From Dromiciops gliroides (Eukaryota; Chordata; Mammalia; Microbiotheria; Microbiotheriidae): DNA of 64,000 nt. The notes beneath the pieces were generated by a model. The model did not search any database and had not been told where the DNA came from. It saw only the letters and a program-made list of their open reading frames with translations. Positions 39,911 to 50,290 of the stretch are shown in pieces. The stretch covers positions 154,784,562 to 154,848,561 of the forward strand of contig NC_057862.1 of the NCBI RefSeq assembly GCF_019393635.1, given 5' to 3'. Each line of letters opens with the position of its first letter. Position 1 is the stretch's first letter. The translations under genes were made by a program, and so were the position numbers.

Positions 39911-40112
39911 TTTTTTTTTCCCCCTTGTTTTTTTTCCCCTTGTTTTTGTTTTGTTTTTTGTTTTGTTTTTTGTTTTTTAGTGAGGCAGTTGGGGTTAAGT
40001 GACTTGTCCAGGTTCACACAGCTAGTAAGTGTTAAGTGTCTGAGGCCAGATTTGAACTCAGGTACTCCTGACTCCAGGGCCAATGCTCTATCCACTGCGC
40101 CATCTAGCTGCC
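39911..40112 (-). mobile_element. Short tRNA-SINE, subfamily A, long T/G tail
   Basis: (TTTTG)n-like tail, GTGAGGCAGTTGGGG, ACTCCTGACTCCAGGGCC. TSD CCTCTACCTTG at 39900-39910 and 40113-40123. Confidence 0.95.
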
Positions 40113-40129
40113 CCTCTACCTTGTTTTTT

Positions 40130-40554
40130 GATCTGGTGAAAATGAAAATATTAGTAAGAAGTAGAATCAAATTTAAGCCTTTCTCAGTCACTGATACCTT
40201 ATGGTGAATGAGGGACCTGAGAACAGGTTTTAGTGAGAAGCAGGGGTGAGTAACACGAGGCCAAATGGACCGCTTGAGGGAAGAGGAAGAAGGGAGAGCG
40301 GAGACAAGGCAGAAGGTGCCATCGAGGTGTGGTGGAAGAGGGGACAATAAAGGATGCAGATCGGGGCAGCTTTGAGGGCTCAAAGCAAACTTCACCATCT
40401 TCCCCATTTTGCTAAGAGTGGAATCTGATTGGAGGAGAAAGAAAGATGCGGATGTTTTGGAACCTGGCCTTCCAGGTCACTTGTGGCTGGAAGGCGGGGT
40501 CAGTCGCTCAGCTGAAGACTGCATTTGTCTGCATTTTCTCACGACCACCTTGAT
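40130..40554. other. Unique sequence, purine-rich
   Basis: No repeat recognised. GC-richer than average. Open frames lack family signatures. Confidence 0.4.
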
Positions 40555-40945
40555 GCCAAAGCCCAGCTTGAGAAGGAGGCTCCTGGCTCCCCACAGCACG
40601 GTGCCCCGCCCCCATCTGAAACCACCCATGCCAATTAAAAAAAGAAATCAGCGGCGCCTGTGATGCTGTACGGGGCGTGTTGAATGGCAGCCTCGCTCCG
40701 GCCTGCAGTGTAAGGCAGTCATGTATAATACAACGAGGCTCCTGAAACACTTCAGAGCATCAGCCATCTGGTCCTCCGTGATGTACTCCAGGCTTTGACT
40801 AATTTTTAATGCAGGTTTTTATGATGGATCTGTACATCACCGTTAGCTATCCTGGAGGAAGAGAGTGGGGCTGCTCTTTGAATTAAACTGACTGATGATG
40901 AATTTGTCTCTTGCTTTAATTACTTTCTGTACATTAAAGGTGTAG
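40555..40945. other. Candidate conserved noncoding element with CpGs
   Basis: Repeat-free, CpG-bearing (GCGGCGCC, GGGGCGTG) on the left, then GACTAATTTTTAATGCAGG, TGAATTAAACTGACTGATGATG and CTTTAATTACTTTCTGTACATTAAAGG on the right. A minus-strand frame (about 40660-40795) is protein-like for about 30 codons but has no acceptor with a pyrimidine tract and no clear donor, so I prefer a noncoding element. Confidence 0.42.
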
Positions 40946-41634
40946 TGGACCAGAGTAGGGAAAGGCTTTGTGGGCCCGCTCCCTACCCCTGCCTGCTTCC
41001 TCTACAACGGAGATCCAAGAGCTTCTACTGTTCCTCTCTGATTGGGGACTCCAGAGGAGGGGTGCCTGGGGGAGCCAGACTTCAGAGCTTGAGAGAGTCT
41101 CCCTACATCTCTGGCAAAGGAGCAGGTTTCCTGAGGTTAATTAGCTCTGGTTATTCCCGTCCCTGGAAATCTTACCCAGCCCATATGGTTGGGCTTGGAG
41201 AGGATGGAAGAAGTGTTACAAGTGAGGGAGCTTTTGTTCTTGCCCGTTTAAGCCAGAGCTGACATTTCAAAATTACTGCAAAGCAAAAGAAGACTGATTT
41301 TTCCCCCCATCCCCCAAATGGCTGTGTTCCCCTTGCAGTAGCACCAGCGACAATATTACCTCCCTCTACAAAACAAAAACAAAAACACACTGACCCTAAG
41401 TACAAGCAGACTGGGTGGCTACCCATGTGAAAGAACTTGAGCTATGTGAAGGAGGCACCTTTACCTACCTGAACCAAAATATCTCCCCCAAAGTCCTCTT
41501 GTCACAGGGCCTGAAATCCTAACTGTAGAAAAGCTAGGCCTTTGACTTCTGCTCCCTAAGCCCTAGGGCATCAGACATAACTTGACCATTTTTTGGGAAC
41601 TGATCCATTACCTCTATCTACCGTTCCCCATAAG
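40946..41634. other. Unique sequence
   Basis: No repeat recognised. On the minus strand a 42-53 nt segment ends at a CAG/GTAGGT donor (41465-41470) with a TTTTCTACAG acceptor upstream. It is too short to call as an exon. Confidence 0.35.
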
Positions 41635-41815
41635 GTCATAGATTTAGACTGAGATAGGACCTTAGGGGTCATCTAGATGGCCTTCTTTATTTTACACATG
41701 AGGAAACTGAGGCCAAGAGGGGCAACGTTATTCACCCAAGATCATACATGTTTTAAGTAAAAGAGCCAAGATTCAAACTCAGGTCCTTAACATCCTTTCC
41801 GCAAAAGACTATTGA
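41635..41815 (-). mobile_element. MIR
   Basis: Antisense TCATAGATTTAGACTGAGATAGGACC, TTTACACATGAGGAAACTGAGGCC, CCAAGATTCAAACTCAGGTCC. Confidence 0.83.
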
Positions 41816-41927
41816 CCTGAGACTTGTCACCATAATCCAGGAGGGAAAAATCAGAACTATATCAAGAAGCATGAGGATCTAAAAGGCACAAAAGAAAGAA
41901 CAATCCTGAATCTTAGAACATGAGTGG

Positions 41928-42088
41928 TTGGGACAGCTAGGTGGCACAATGGATAAAGTACCAGTCCTGGATTCAGGAGGACCTGAGTTCAAATCCAGCC
42001 TCAGACATTTGACACTAGCTGTGTGACCCTGGGCAAGACACCTAACCCTCATTGCCCCACAAAAAAAGCAAAAAACAAAAAACCCAAA
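41928..42088 (+). mobile_element. Short tRNA-SINE
   Basis: TTGGGACAGCTAGGTGGCACAA to CATTGCCCCAC. TSD AACATGAGTGG at 41917-41927 and 42089-42099. Confidence 0.95.
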
Positions 42089-42700
42089 AACATGAGTGGA
42101 AAATGTCCTTTATGTGTGATATTTTAAATTTATAGTCAGTCAGCAAGCATTTCTGAAGCTCTCATCATGTGTCAGGCACTTAGCTAGATATACAGAAAGA
42201 GGCAAAAAAAAATATGCAATCCTTACCTTCAAGGAGCTCACATTCTAATGAGGGAGAGGATAGGTAAATACAGTGTAAAGAGAAGGTAACCTCAGGGGAA
42301 AGGTACCAGCACCAGCAGTCATCAGGAAAAGGCTTTCTACAAGGGCAGGATTTGGACTGAGTCTTAAAGGGGCCCAGGAAAGCTGGAGACAAAGGTGAGG
42401 ACAGAGTGCATTGTGAGCATGAGGGAGGGAGTGTCATTTGCTAAGAACAGCAAGAAGGAGGTTGTCACTGGATAACAGAGAATGTAGAAAGGAGCCAGGT
42501 TGTGAAAGGCTTTGAAAGCTTAATGGAGGATTTTATATTTGATCTTGGGAGCAACAGGGAGCCACTAAAGTTTATTGAGTAGGGGAGGGTGACATTATCT
42601 GCATATTAGGAAGACCACTTTGGCAGCTTAGTGAAGGATGGATTAGAATAGGGAGGGACTTGAAGCAGGGGAAACAATTAGATGGTTCTAGCAATAATAC

Positions 42701-42826
42701 AGGGAGCTAGGTGACTCAATGGATAGAGCACTGGGGCTGGAGTCAGGAAAATCTGAGTTCAAATTTGACCTCGAACACTTACTAACTGTATGACCTTGGG
42801 CAAGTCACTTAACCTCTGTTTGCCTA
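42701..42826 (+). mobile_element. Short tRNA-SINE, tail-less, in tandem with the next
   Basis: GGGAGCTAGGTGACTCAATGG to CACTTAACCTCTGTTTGCCTAG. It ends without a poly-A and joins the next SINE head directly, as if the second copy inserted into the first or both came in as a dimer. Confidence 0.88.
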
Positions 42827-43065
42827 GAAGGCAGTTAGGTGACTCAATGGATAGAGTGCTGGGCTGGGGGGGGGGGGTCAGGAAGTTGTGAGTTCAAATC
42901 CAGCCTCAGATACTTATTAGCTATGTGACCCTGGGCAAGTCACTTAACTTCTGCCTTAATCCACTGGAAAAAAAATGGCAAACTACTCTGGTATTCTTGT
43001 CAAGAAAATCCCATGGACAGTGCAGTCCATGAGGTCACAAAAAATCAGACACAATTGAATAAAAC
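42827..43065 (+). mobile_element. RTE-tailed tRNA-SINE with 12-G run
   Basis: AAGGCAGTTAGGTGACTCAATGG, G12 at 42866-42877, GTATTCTTGTCAAGAAAATCCCATGGACAG, GAGGTCACAAAAAATCAGACAC. Confidence 0.9.
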
Positions 43066-43291
43066 AATAAAATAGGCATGAGATGACAAGGGCCTGCACC
43101 AGGGTGACAGCTATGTTGTTTTCTCTCCCATTGTCTCACAGGCTGTATTTGAGAAATGTTGTGAAGACTTAAACAAGACTTGGCAACAGATTAGATATGA
43201 GGTGAATGCAAATGAGCAGTCAAGGATAATACCAAGGTTGTAAGCCTGGATGACTGGAAAGATGGTAGTGCACTTGAAAGAAGTAGGGATA

Positions 43292-43445
43292 GGGGGCAGC
43301 TAGGTGATACAGTGGATAAAGCACCGGCCCTGGATTCGGGAGGACCTGAGTTCAAATCTGGCCTCAAACACTTGACACTTACTAGATGTGTGATCCTGGG
43401 TAAGTCACTTAACCTTCATTGCTCTGCCCCCCCCCAAAAAATAAA
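43292..43445 (+). mobile_element. Short tRNA-SINE inside L2
   Basis: GGGGGCAGCTAGGTGATACAG to CATTGCTCTGCCCCC, A-tail. Confidence 0.94.
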
Positions 43446-43455
43446 AAAGACATAA

Positions 43456-43608
43456 TTGGGGGCAGCTAGGTGGTGCAGTGGATAAAGCACTGGCTCTGGA
43501 TTCAGGAGGACCTCAGTTCAAATCCTGCCTCAGACACTTGACACTTACTAGCTGTGTGACCCTGGGCAAGTCTCTTAACCCTCACTGCCCCACCAAAAAA
43601 AAAAAAAA
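43456..43608 (+). mobile_element. Short tRNA-SINE inside L2
   Basis: GGGGGCAGCTAGGTGGTGCAG to CACTGCCCCACC, A14 tail. TSD GACATAA at 43449-43455 and 43609-43615. Confidence 0.94.
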
Positions 43609-43886
43609 GACATAAGGATACAAATAAAAAGGGAGGGTTTGGGAAGAAACATAATGAGTTCAGTTTGGGGCATGTTGAGTTTAAGATGTCTATGGAATAT
43701 CCAGCTCGAAATGTCCAAGAGGAATTTGGTGATATGAGAAGAGAGCTCAGAAGAGAAATTAGGGCTGGATATAGAGATCTGGGAATTATGCACATAGAGA
43801 TGATGATTGGATCCATGGGAACTGTTGAGATCACCACCGGAGATAATATAGAGGGAGATGAGGAGAAGGCCCAGACAAATCCTTGG

Positions 43887-43887
<1 letters not shown>

Positions 43888-43918
<31 letters not shown>
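43888..43918 (+). repeat. Poly-G run of 31
   Basis: An uninterrupted G31 lies inside the L2, at a place where related copies carry a short G tract before the CACCCACAGTT-like text. It is either a slippage expansion or a base-calling or assembly artefact. Confidence 0.95.
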
Positions 43919-43921
<3 letters not shown>

Positions 43922-44089
43922 TCACAGTTTGTATCTGGGACCCGAATGTAAGCCCATCAAGGGACATTGAGAAGAAGCAGTCAGACAGGCAGGAGAAGGA
44001 CTGTCGGAAAATGAAATGTACCACTTCAGTACTGAAAATATTTCTAGTACTGACACAAAGATACAGATTTCAATTCCACTAAGCAAGGT

Positions 44090-44225
44090 TCATAGGATTT
44101 TGAGCTGGAAGTGAGCTTAGGAATCATCAACCCTTTCCCAAGGTGACCCGGTTAGAAAGTAAGCACTCCAATTCAAAATCCACTGCTCTTTTCACTCTAA
44201 TGTGCTGCCTATTCTAAGCTGAATC
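44090..44225 (-). mobile_element. MIR, gapped
   Basis: Antisense GTTCATAGGATTTTGAGCTGGAAGTGAGC, CCAATTCAAAATCCACTGCTC. Confidence 0.68.
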
Positions 44226-44319
44226 GAAGTTGTACTGGGTGCCACTTAGATACAAAGATAGATAATACAAATTCTGATGAGTGTACTGTCTCTAAGTGGA
44301 AAAAAAAGTATAAGAAAAT

Positions 44320-44672
44320 AATGGACTTTGCCAACACCCAAAGGCCCCAACCAGAGGGGATTGACTGGGTTGATTAGATTGACTGACTTGGCTGATTAAC
44401 ATACTTAATGTTAATTCAATCGAAACCACACCTGCCTGGCCCTCAAGAGGTTATTGTTCTCAGAAGCTGTGGATTCTGACCTCAACACGGCACCACCCTC
44501 AAGTCCAGTGAACCAATGGATTTGGGTGATGCTAGCCAATTAGCCTAAAGCAGGGTGGAAGGACTGCCCCTCCTCAGGATGCAAAAGAAGGATCCCAAGT
44601 TTGTTGCTTGAACAGGCTGGTGGTGGAGAACTTGAGGACTCTAGGTTAGATAGGCCTTTTCTTTTTTTTTTT

Positions 44673-44767
<95 letters not shown>

Positions 44768-45090
44768 GGTGAGGCAATTGGGGTTAAGTGACTTGCCCAG
44801 GGTCACACAGCTAGTAAGTGTCAAGTGTCTGAGGTCAGATTTGAACTCAGGTCCTCCTGAATCCAGGACTGGTGCTCTATCCACTACTCCACCTAGCTGC
44901 CCCCCCCCCTTTTTTTTAGATAGGCCTTTTCTTTACTTTCTGAGCCAAATGTTCTCTTTTACAAATAAATGCTTAATGCCCAAAACTTGGTGCTAAAGCT
45001 TCTAATTTATAAGTAAACCCTAGCTAGTTTTCCCTACACTTGGGACAGGAATAAGGCGACCACACATTAAATTTTAAACCTCACAAAAGG
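44320..45090 (+). mobile_element. Probable solo LTR of an endogenous retrovirus-like element
   Basis: GATTGACTGGGTTGATTAGATTGACTGAC, GTGAACCAATGG (CCAAT), AATAAA at 44964-44969 within ACAAATAAATGCTTAATGCCC, AAAGCTTCTAATTTATAAG, GGGACAGGAATAAGGCGACC. I associate this text with marsupial LTRs. No gag, pol or env is present. Ends approximate; TG..CA borders not fixed. Carries a SINE at 44665. Confidence 0.5.
44665..44915 (-). mobile_element. Short tRNA-SINE with (CTTT)n tail, inside LTR
   Basis: (TTTC)n at 44673-44767, GTGAGGCAATTGGGG (subfamily A end) with a subfamily B body. TSD TTAGATAGGCCTTTTCTTT at 44646-44664 and 44916-44934 (19 bp perfect). Confidence 0.96.
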
Positions 45091-45809
45091 ATGTTGGCTC
45101 ATGAGGTAAGTTACCAGTGGTCCAAGATTATATACAATAACGAGAAATTATTAGCAGTTGATGAATCTTTACAGAGGGTCGGGAGGGGCTGACTAGAAGC
45201 AGGGAATGATTGGAGAAGGTGGCTGGGGGATGGAGAGCATTTCTCACCCTAGCTGGAACAGTGAGTTCTCATAGGAGTGGAGTGGAAGGTAGGGTTAAAT
45301 CTACCCTGTTATCTGGGGACAAAGGCAATACAGAGGCACCCAACAGTCAGACCAGCCCTACATTTTAGCAGCAAGTGTTGTTGATTTCTGATCAGAAAAG
45401 TAAAATGGAAATGCTGCAAAGCACAGTCATACCCCAGTGGCCTGTTATCTCTTCAAGTGAAAGCTCAGGGCTGTGAGAGAGAGGAAAAGGGCAGAGGGAT
45501 GTCACTGGTGTGAGATAAAGGAATTAATAATGCCTAGTGACTCAGCCGTGCCTCCCACATAGGAATGGGTCTGGCATGCCTGGGGTGGTATTTTAAGGAT
45601 GTTGTTTGGACTTAGCCTTTTACTGTGAAAGACAGAAAGCCACTGGAGTCGAGTTTGTGAAGGGTTTCCTGTTAGCAAACGACCACAAGGTTACCATTTC
45701 ATGTATTAATGACTTAGCTGGAAAAGTTTCTGTAACTCCAGAATCTTCCCTTTAGAATCACATCCCTCTGGGGATTCTCATTGAGCTGTATAGTCACTTT
45801 TAGGAGGTT
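45091..45809. other. Unique sequence
   Basis: No repeat or exon recognised. Confidence 0.4.
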
Positions 45810-46055
45810 GAACAACCTCTGATGCAGTGGATATTTAGAGCCAGAAGACCTAAATTCATATCCTGCCTCAGACACTTACTAGGTATGAACTAGGGCAAGT
45901 CATATAACCGCTCTCGGTGCCTCAGTTTCCCCATCTGTAAAGTGGGGAGAATAATAGCACCTCCCTGACAGGTCTGGAGTGAAGATCAAATTAGTTAACA
46001 TACACAAAGCACTCTGCAAACCTTAGAGCGACGTATAAATGCCAGTAATTATTAG
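45810..46055 (+). mobile_element. MIR, full length
   Basis: ATGCAGTGGATATTTAGAGCC, CATATCCTGCCTCAGACACTTAC, GCCTCAGTTTCCCCATCTGTAAAGTGGGGAG, ATACACAAAGCACTCTGCAAACC, AATGCCAGTAATTATTA. Confidence 0.92.
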
Positions 46056-46168
46056 ATCATAGGATCATAGAGCCAGTACAGAAAGGAATTTTTAGATGTC
46101 AGTGAATGCAGATGGTTGAGGAGACTGAAGCCCAAACAAGTCAAGTGACATGCCCAAGGTCACACAAC
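46056..46168 (-). mobile_element. MIR
   Basis: Antisense GATCATAGGATCATAGAGCC, GAAGCCCAAACAAGTCAAGTGAC, CCAAGGTCACACAACC. Head-to-head with the preceding copy. Confidence 0.8.
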
Positions 46169-46170
46169 CT

Positions 46171-46262
46171 ATCTGGGTCTTAATAGTCACCTACTTTAAA
46201 TTAGGGGGATGGACTCAATGACCTCAAAAGTCTCTTACAGGATTAGATCTATGGTCATTATA
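46171..46262 (+). mobile_element. MIR 3' part
   Basis: AAATTAGGGGGATGGACTCAATGACC, AAAGTCTCTTACAGGATTAGATC. Confidence 0.65.
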
Positions 46263-46585
46263 ATCCCATGACCTCATCTCCAACAGGAAGGTTCAAGGTG
46301 GGCAAAAAAGAACAGAGATATGTTACAATTTACTGATACTAAAAATACTCATGGGCATCAGTACAACTATTTTTTCAAAGAAATGTAGGAATTCCACATT
46401 TGGTGATGAGGAAGGAGAAATCTGCTAGAGAGATACCTTAGTGAAAAATCAATAGGCCTCCCCCCATCCCTCAAAATAGATTCTTCCCTACAGAATTAAT
46501 TAAGCCTCAATATTCATTTAGTACTCTTCATGAGCTTTTTTGTCTCCTATGTGTTTTGTCAGAGTGGAGATCATTTCTGGGTATG

Positions 46586-46589
<4 letters not shown>
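46263..46589. other. Unrecognised sequence
   Basis: No feature supported. Confidence 0.4.

Positions 46590-46651
<62 letters not shown>
46590..46651. repeat. (GT)n microsatellite
   Basis: About 31 uninterrupted GT units. Confidence 0.98.
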
Positions 46652-46654
<3 letters not shown>

Positions 46655-46699
46655 TTTGGCTTTTCATCATGTGGCTAGATAAAGCTTTAGGCTGAAGAG

Positions 46700-47100
46700 C
46701 AATAGAACTATAGAATTTTCAAACAGAACAGAATCCTTAGGGATCGTCTGGTCTAACCCCCTTAACTTGACAACAAAACATAACGAGTGTGAAAATGGGT
46801 ACCTTCATTGCCTTGGTTTACACAAGGATTAAAGGGGACCTGTGACTTGCCCATTGTCACAAGACTAGTGGAACAGAAGGAGAAATCAGATCTCCTGATT
46901 CCTAATCCACTGTTATTTGCATTATTATTATTATTATTTTTTTTTGCAGGGCAATGGGGGTTAAGTGACTTGCCCAGGGTCACACAGCTAGTAAGTGTCA
47001 AGTGTCTGAGGCCGGATTTGAACTCAGGTACTCCTGAATCCATGGCCGGTGCTTTATCCACTGCACCACCTAGCCGCCCCTGTTATTTGCATTATAATCT
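46700..47100 (-). mobile_element. MIR, split by a SINE
   Basis: AACTATAGAATTTTCAAACAG, CTTAGGGATCGTCTGGTCTAACC, GACTTGCCCATTGTCACAAGAC, then TTTGCATTATAATC after the SINE. Confidence 0.75.
46926..47080 (-). mobile_element. Short tRNA-SINE
   Basis: (ATT)n T-tail, GCAGGGCAATGGGGG to CACCTAGCCGCCCC. Perfect 15-bp TSD TGTTATTTGCATTAT at 46911-46925 and 47081-47095. Confidence 0.96.
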
Positions 47101-47345
47101 ACTGCTTGTGCCTTTAGACCCTCTAACTGGGAGTAAGGGAGAGAGTTCCAAAAGGCCTGTCCTATGCCCTCCCTCTCTTGGTAACCTCATCAGCTCCCAT
47201 GGATTTAACCATCATCTCTACATAAATGACCCATGGATGTAAATGTCTGGTCCTAGTCTCCCCTTTGAGTTTCAGGTCCCACATCACAAATTGCCTATTG
47301 GTCATTTCAAATAAGCTGTCTAATCTAAAATTAAATCTGTGGTCC
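47101..47345 (+). mobile_element. L2/CR1 LINE RT fragment
   Basis: CTCATCAGCTCCCATGGATTTAACCATCATCTCTACATAAATGACCC encodes SHGFNHHLYIND, a decayed YADD box. TTGAGTTTCAGGTCCCACATCACAAATTGCC follows. Confidence 0.85.
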
Positions 47346-47769
47346 TATGAACCAAAGATAACTTTTTAGAAATAGGGCCATTGCGTTAAGCAAGTTATAC
47401 CAGTATTGAATTCCAAACCCCAAACTGATTTAACTATTTTTGTCTAGACTGCACTTGAGCATTTCACACAGCTATCAAATACCTCTCCTTTCCTATTTAT
47501 GGGCTTCAACAGCTGCCATATTTGCATACCATGCTCCTTAATAGAAACACAACTCTGATTTCCAAAGTTTCTTTGGGGAATTCCTCACAAGTAGCCATGT
47601 TTATTTCTGAAGAGTGAGTGTGTGTGTAAATAGTGAAATTGGCTGCCATGTAACCTTCAGGGCACCAAGGAACGTTGGGTGCAAAAGGGAGGTCTGATTT
47701 CTCCACCCTTACTATGGTGCTCTCCTAGACCAACCCATTCCAACATCTCCTACCATGGCTCTTTTTATC
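47346..47769. other. Unique sequence with an octamer motif
   Basis: ATATTTGCATACC near 47518 contains the POU octamer ATTTGCAT. The run GCCATATTTGCATACCATG and AT-balanced surroundings might be conserved; not strong enough to call. Confidence 0.3.
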
Positions 47770-47845
47770 CTATCAAAAGCCAAGTCAACAAGCATTTATT
47801 AATTGCCTACTATGTACCAGGCACTGTGCTAAGCGCTGCTCAAAA
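47770..47845 (-). mobile_element. L2/CR1 LINE 3'-end fragment
   Basis: GTCAACAAGCATTTATTAATTGCCTACTATGTACCAGGCACTGTGCTAAGCGC. Confidence 0.85.
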
Positions 47846-48439
47846 CTTACTGTGTTGCATGAACTCAGGCTTCCCTCTGTCCTAGAAAATTGATGCTAAC
47901 AATTGTGAGCTAATGAGGCTGTGCTAGGATAATAATGGTTGCAGAAGAGGCAGTGTCGTGTTGTATGAAAGGAGAGAAGGTTAGCACTCCCCTTGATAAG
48001 GATGGAAGAGGTCCTAGTGGCCTTTCCAACACATATATGGTTAAGGCATTACCACCCACTCTGTGGCATCTAACCATTTTAATCTAGCCACAAAATAAAT
48101 AAGAAAGAAGAGACAGTATGTTAAGTGAAGGGAGCATTGTATTTAGACTCCACCTCAGACATAGACAGTTATGCCTTCCATATCCGACTTTCCCCAATGA
48201 GGTTTAGATATGTTATGGCTCCAGCATAAGAAATTCAATGGGAATTTTGGGGTAGTTTTGCAGAAGCCACAGAGAACACATGGAGGCCAGCAGATGACAC
48301 AGAGCCCATGACCAAATACTTAACCCAATTTTACAATAAAAGGAAAAGAAAAAATTCTCTGGTATGAAGGGAGGGCCAAAAAATTTTCCATAGATTTTCC
48401 AGATGTTGAGGGCACCATGCCCCTAACCCCCTCCAATGT
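47846..48439. other. Unrecognised sequence
   Basis: No repeat or exon recognised. Confidence 0.4.
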
Positions 48440-48545
48440 GGAAGGGATAACTGGACTAGCTATGTGATCCTAGATGAACTGCTTAATCTGTCTGGGCCTC
48501 AGTTTCCTCATCTGTGTATTTTGCAGAGTTGAAAACAAAGTTATT
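48440..48545 (+). mobile_element. MIR fragment
   Basis: CTATGTGATCCTAGATGAACTGC, TCTGGGCCTCAGTTTCCTCATCTGTG. Confidence 0.82.
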
Positions 48546-48754
48546 CATTATAATAGCAAATCAAAGGCCTGGCGGGTAAATCCTGCCCTACTCCAGGCAG
48601 ACTTGGATATTATAGAATTTAACTAATAATAATAATAAAATAAGAGAAGCTTTTCCAGAAGAGCCTGACTTATCTCAAGAGATGCAAATAAGGCAAAGGG
48701 TCAGCCAAAACTCTAAGAATTTCAGAGGAAGGAAAGAAGCTGATTAAAAAAAAA

Positions 48755-49543
48755 AAAACTGGTTTCCATATTGGAGTTTCCCTCTGACTGGGAAATTCTG
48801 AATTTTGGCTATGACATTCCTGGGAGTTTTTAATTTTAGGCTTTTTCTCATGGAAGTCACCTATGACTTCTCTTTTTTTAATGTTACTAATAGATCTGGG
48901 AAGTTTTAATTTATGATTTCTTGAAATAAAAAATGTAGGCTTTTTTTTTTTTTTTGGTAATCACAATCTTCAGGAAACGTAATGATTCTTAGTTTCTCTC
49001 TCCTTGACTTGTCTTCCAGGTCCATTATTCTATAGAATATATACCTTATATTTTCTTGTTTTTTTTTTCTTTTTCAGTCTTGATTTTGTTTTATATTTCT
49101 TGTTTCTTGGAGTAATTATTTTCTGTTTAATTTGTTTCTAAGCTAATAATTCTTCCTATTCTTTCCTCCATAGGACTCATTTCATTTAACTTTACTCTTT
49201 GTATCTCTGTTTTCAGATACTCTTGTAATCCTTTTAGGTAAGCCATTCTTTCTCAGAAGCTTTATTTTGACTTTTTTGGGAGGGAGGGGGTATTACTCTC
49301 TTCTTGGGCTTTTCTCAATCTATAATGTTTCTTTATTGTGTTTGGTATTTTCTTACATTTCTGACCCCAGTTTCCAGATGGGGACTTTATGTTTCATCAT
49401 ACTCTGATCCCCCTCATAATTTTGAATGAAATAGGCTCATCTTTCTTGCTTATGGATGTGGTAGTAAAGATGAATCTTTGTTCTCTGTATGAATTCCTGT
49501 CCTTGTTCAGTCTCTGAACAAGTGGTCTGACTTAGATTTTAGC

Positions 49544-49545
<2 letters not shown>
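48755..49545 (-). mobile_element. L1 ORF1-region fragment, antisense
   Basis: GGAAATTCTGAATTTTGGCTATGACATTCC reads on the minus strand like the RNVIAK.QNF block I associate with marsupial L1 ORF1. TGATTTCTTGAAATAAAAAATGTAGGC, TTCTTAGTTTCTCTCTCCTTGAC and CCAGGTCCATTATTC follow in the expected order. Frames broken. Confidence 0.58.
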
Positions 49546-49618
<73 letters not shown>

Positions 49619-49645
49619 CCTCCCTCCCTCCCCCCTTCTCTCTCT
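49546..49645. repeat. (CT)n(CCCT)n microsatellite
   Basis: About 32 CT units (49549-49612) then four CCCT units and a C-rich end. Confidence 0.97.
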
Positions 49646-49719
49646 CCCTCCTTTCTCTCTTTCTGTTGTTGCCTCTGTGTCAATGTATATCTCTCTTCCT
49701 CTACCTCTCCCCACCCCCT

Positions 49720-50100
49720 CTAGTCCCAAACCTAAATTCTATCCATTGCTATGACCCTGCAAGGCCCAAATAAGATGGTGATGATTTTGCTGGTAGTAGT
49801 CCTTCAGCTAGACCGAAAGTACTGACCTAACCTTTCTTTCTGACCTGGTTCCTGCTATTAGGTCTGGCAACCTGGGCTTTGCCCTGGCTCCATCACCTAG
49901 TGTGTTTTAGAATTGTTGTGTCTTCTGCCTCCCCTGAGCTGTCTCTATTCAGATCCCTTGCCAGTTTCTGACAGCCTTCTAGCATTCTGGACTGTATGAA
50001 GGAATCTCTATATCTTTCTCCTTTGTTTTTATTTTTGATCATTATTCCTTATGGAGCTCTTTTAGAACTTTACTAGGATATTAACAGGGTCTTCTCTCAT
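49720..50100 (-). mobile_element. Possible L1 5' UTR, antisense
   Basis: CAAGGCCCAAATAAGATGG, CTGGCAACCTGGGCTTTGCCC, AGATCCCTTGCCAGTTTCTGACAGCC. Position beyond the ORF1 text fits a 5' UTR. Confidence 0.4.
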
Positions 50101-50139
50101 CCTTATCCTAGTTGGTCCCTCTCAATGAGTGATTGAATT

Positions 50140-50290
50140 GAGTGGTAAATGGTCAGGACTGGAAGTTGGAAAACAATGGTTCTAAGTCCACTCTGCCCCT
50201 AAAGCACTGTGGAGCCTCAGACAGAACACTGAATTCCTCTGGGCCTCAGTTTTTTCATCAGTCAAATGGAGTGATAGCTTTCTCATTTGT
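50140..50290 (+). mobile_element. MIR
   Basis: GGTCAGGACTGGAAGTTGG, GGGCCTCAGTTTTTTCATCAGTCAAATGG. Confidence 0.75.

Larger units (their letters stand above)
42125..44015 (-). mobile_element. Long L2/CR1-clade LINE, 3' end to RT, carrying four SINEs
   Basis: Antisense from the 3' end (AGCAAGCATTTCTGAAGCTCTCATCATGTGTCAGGCAC) through TTGTGAAAGGCTTTGAAAGC, AGGAAGACCACTTTGGCAGC, GGGCCTGCACCAGGGTGAC, GTCAAGGATAATACCAAGG, to the RT domain. On the minus strand 43640-43870 encodes HHLYVHNSQISIS (decayed YADD box) and HLKLNMPQTELIMF (matching the HLKLNMSKTELL-type block after the YADD box of L2 RT). Interrupted at 42701, 42827, 43292 and 43456. Confidence 0.92.

Noticed and set aside
39829-40407. 192-codon minus-strand frame
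   Set aside because: Its middle is an antisense tRNA-SINE and the rest shows no domain or codon pattern.
40660-40795. Minus-strand frame with protein-like text (EDQMADALKCF)
   Set aside because: No pyrimidine tract before the putative acceptor, no donor, and an in-frame stop soon after; more likely part of a noncoding element.
41470-41523. Mini-exon on the minus strand with TTTTCTACAG acceptor and CAG/GTAGGT donor
   Set aside because: Only 42-53 nt, two frames open, no protein-like signature; such pairs occur by chance.
43665-43970. Plus-strand frame with a polyglycine run
   Set aside because: It is the reverse complement of L2 RT plus the G31 run.
45103-45112. GAG/GTAAGT donor just after the LTR
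   Set aside because: No upstream open frame or acceptor supports an exon.
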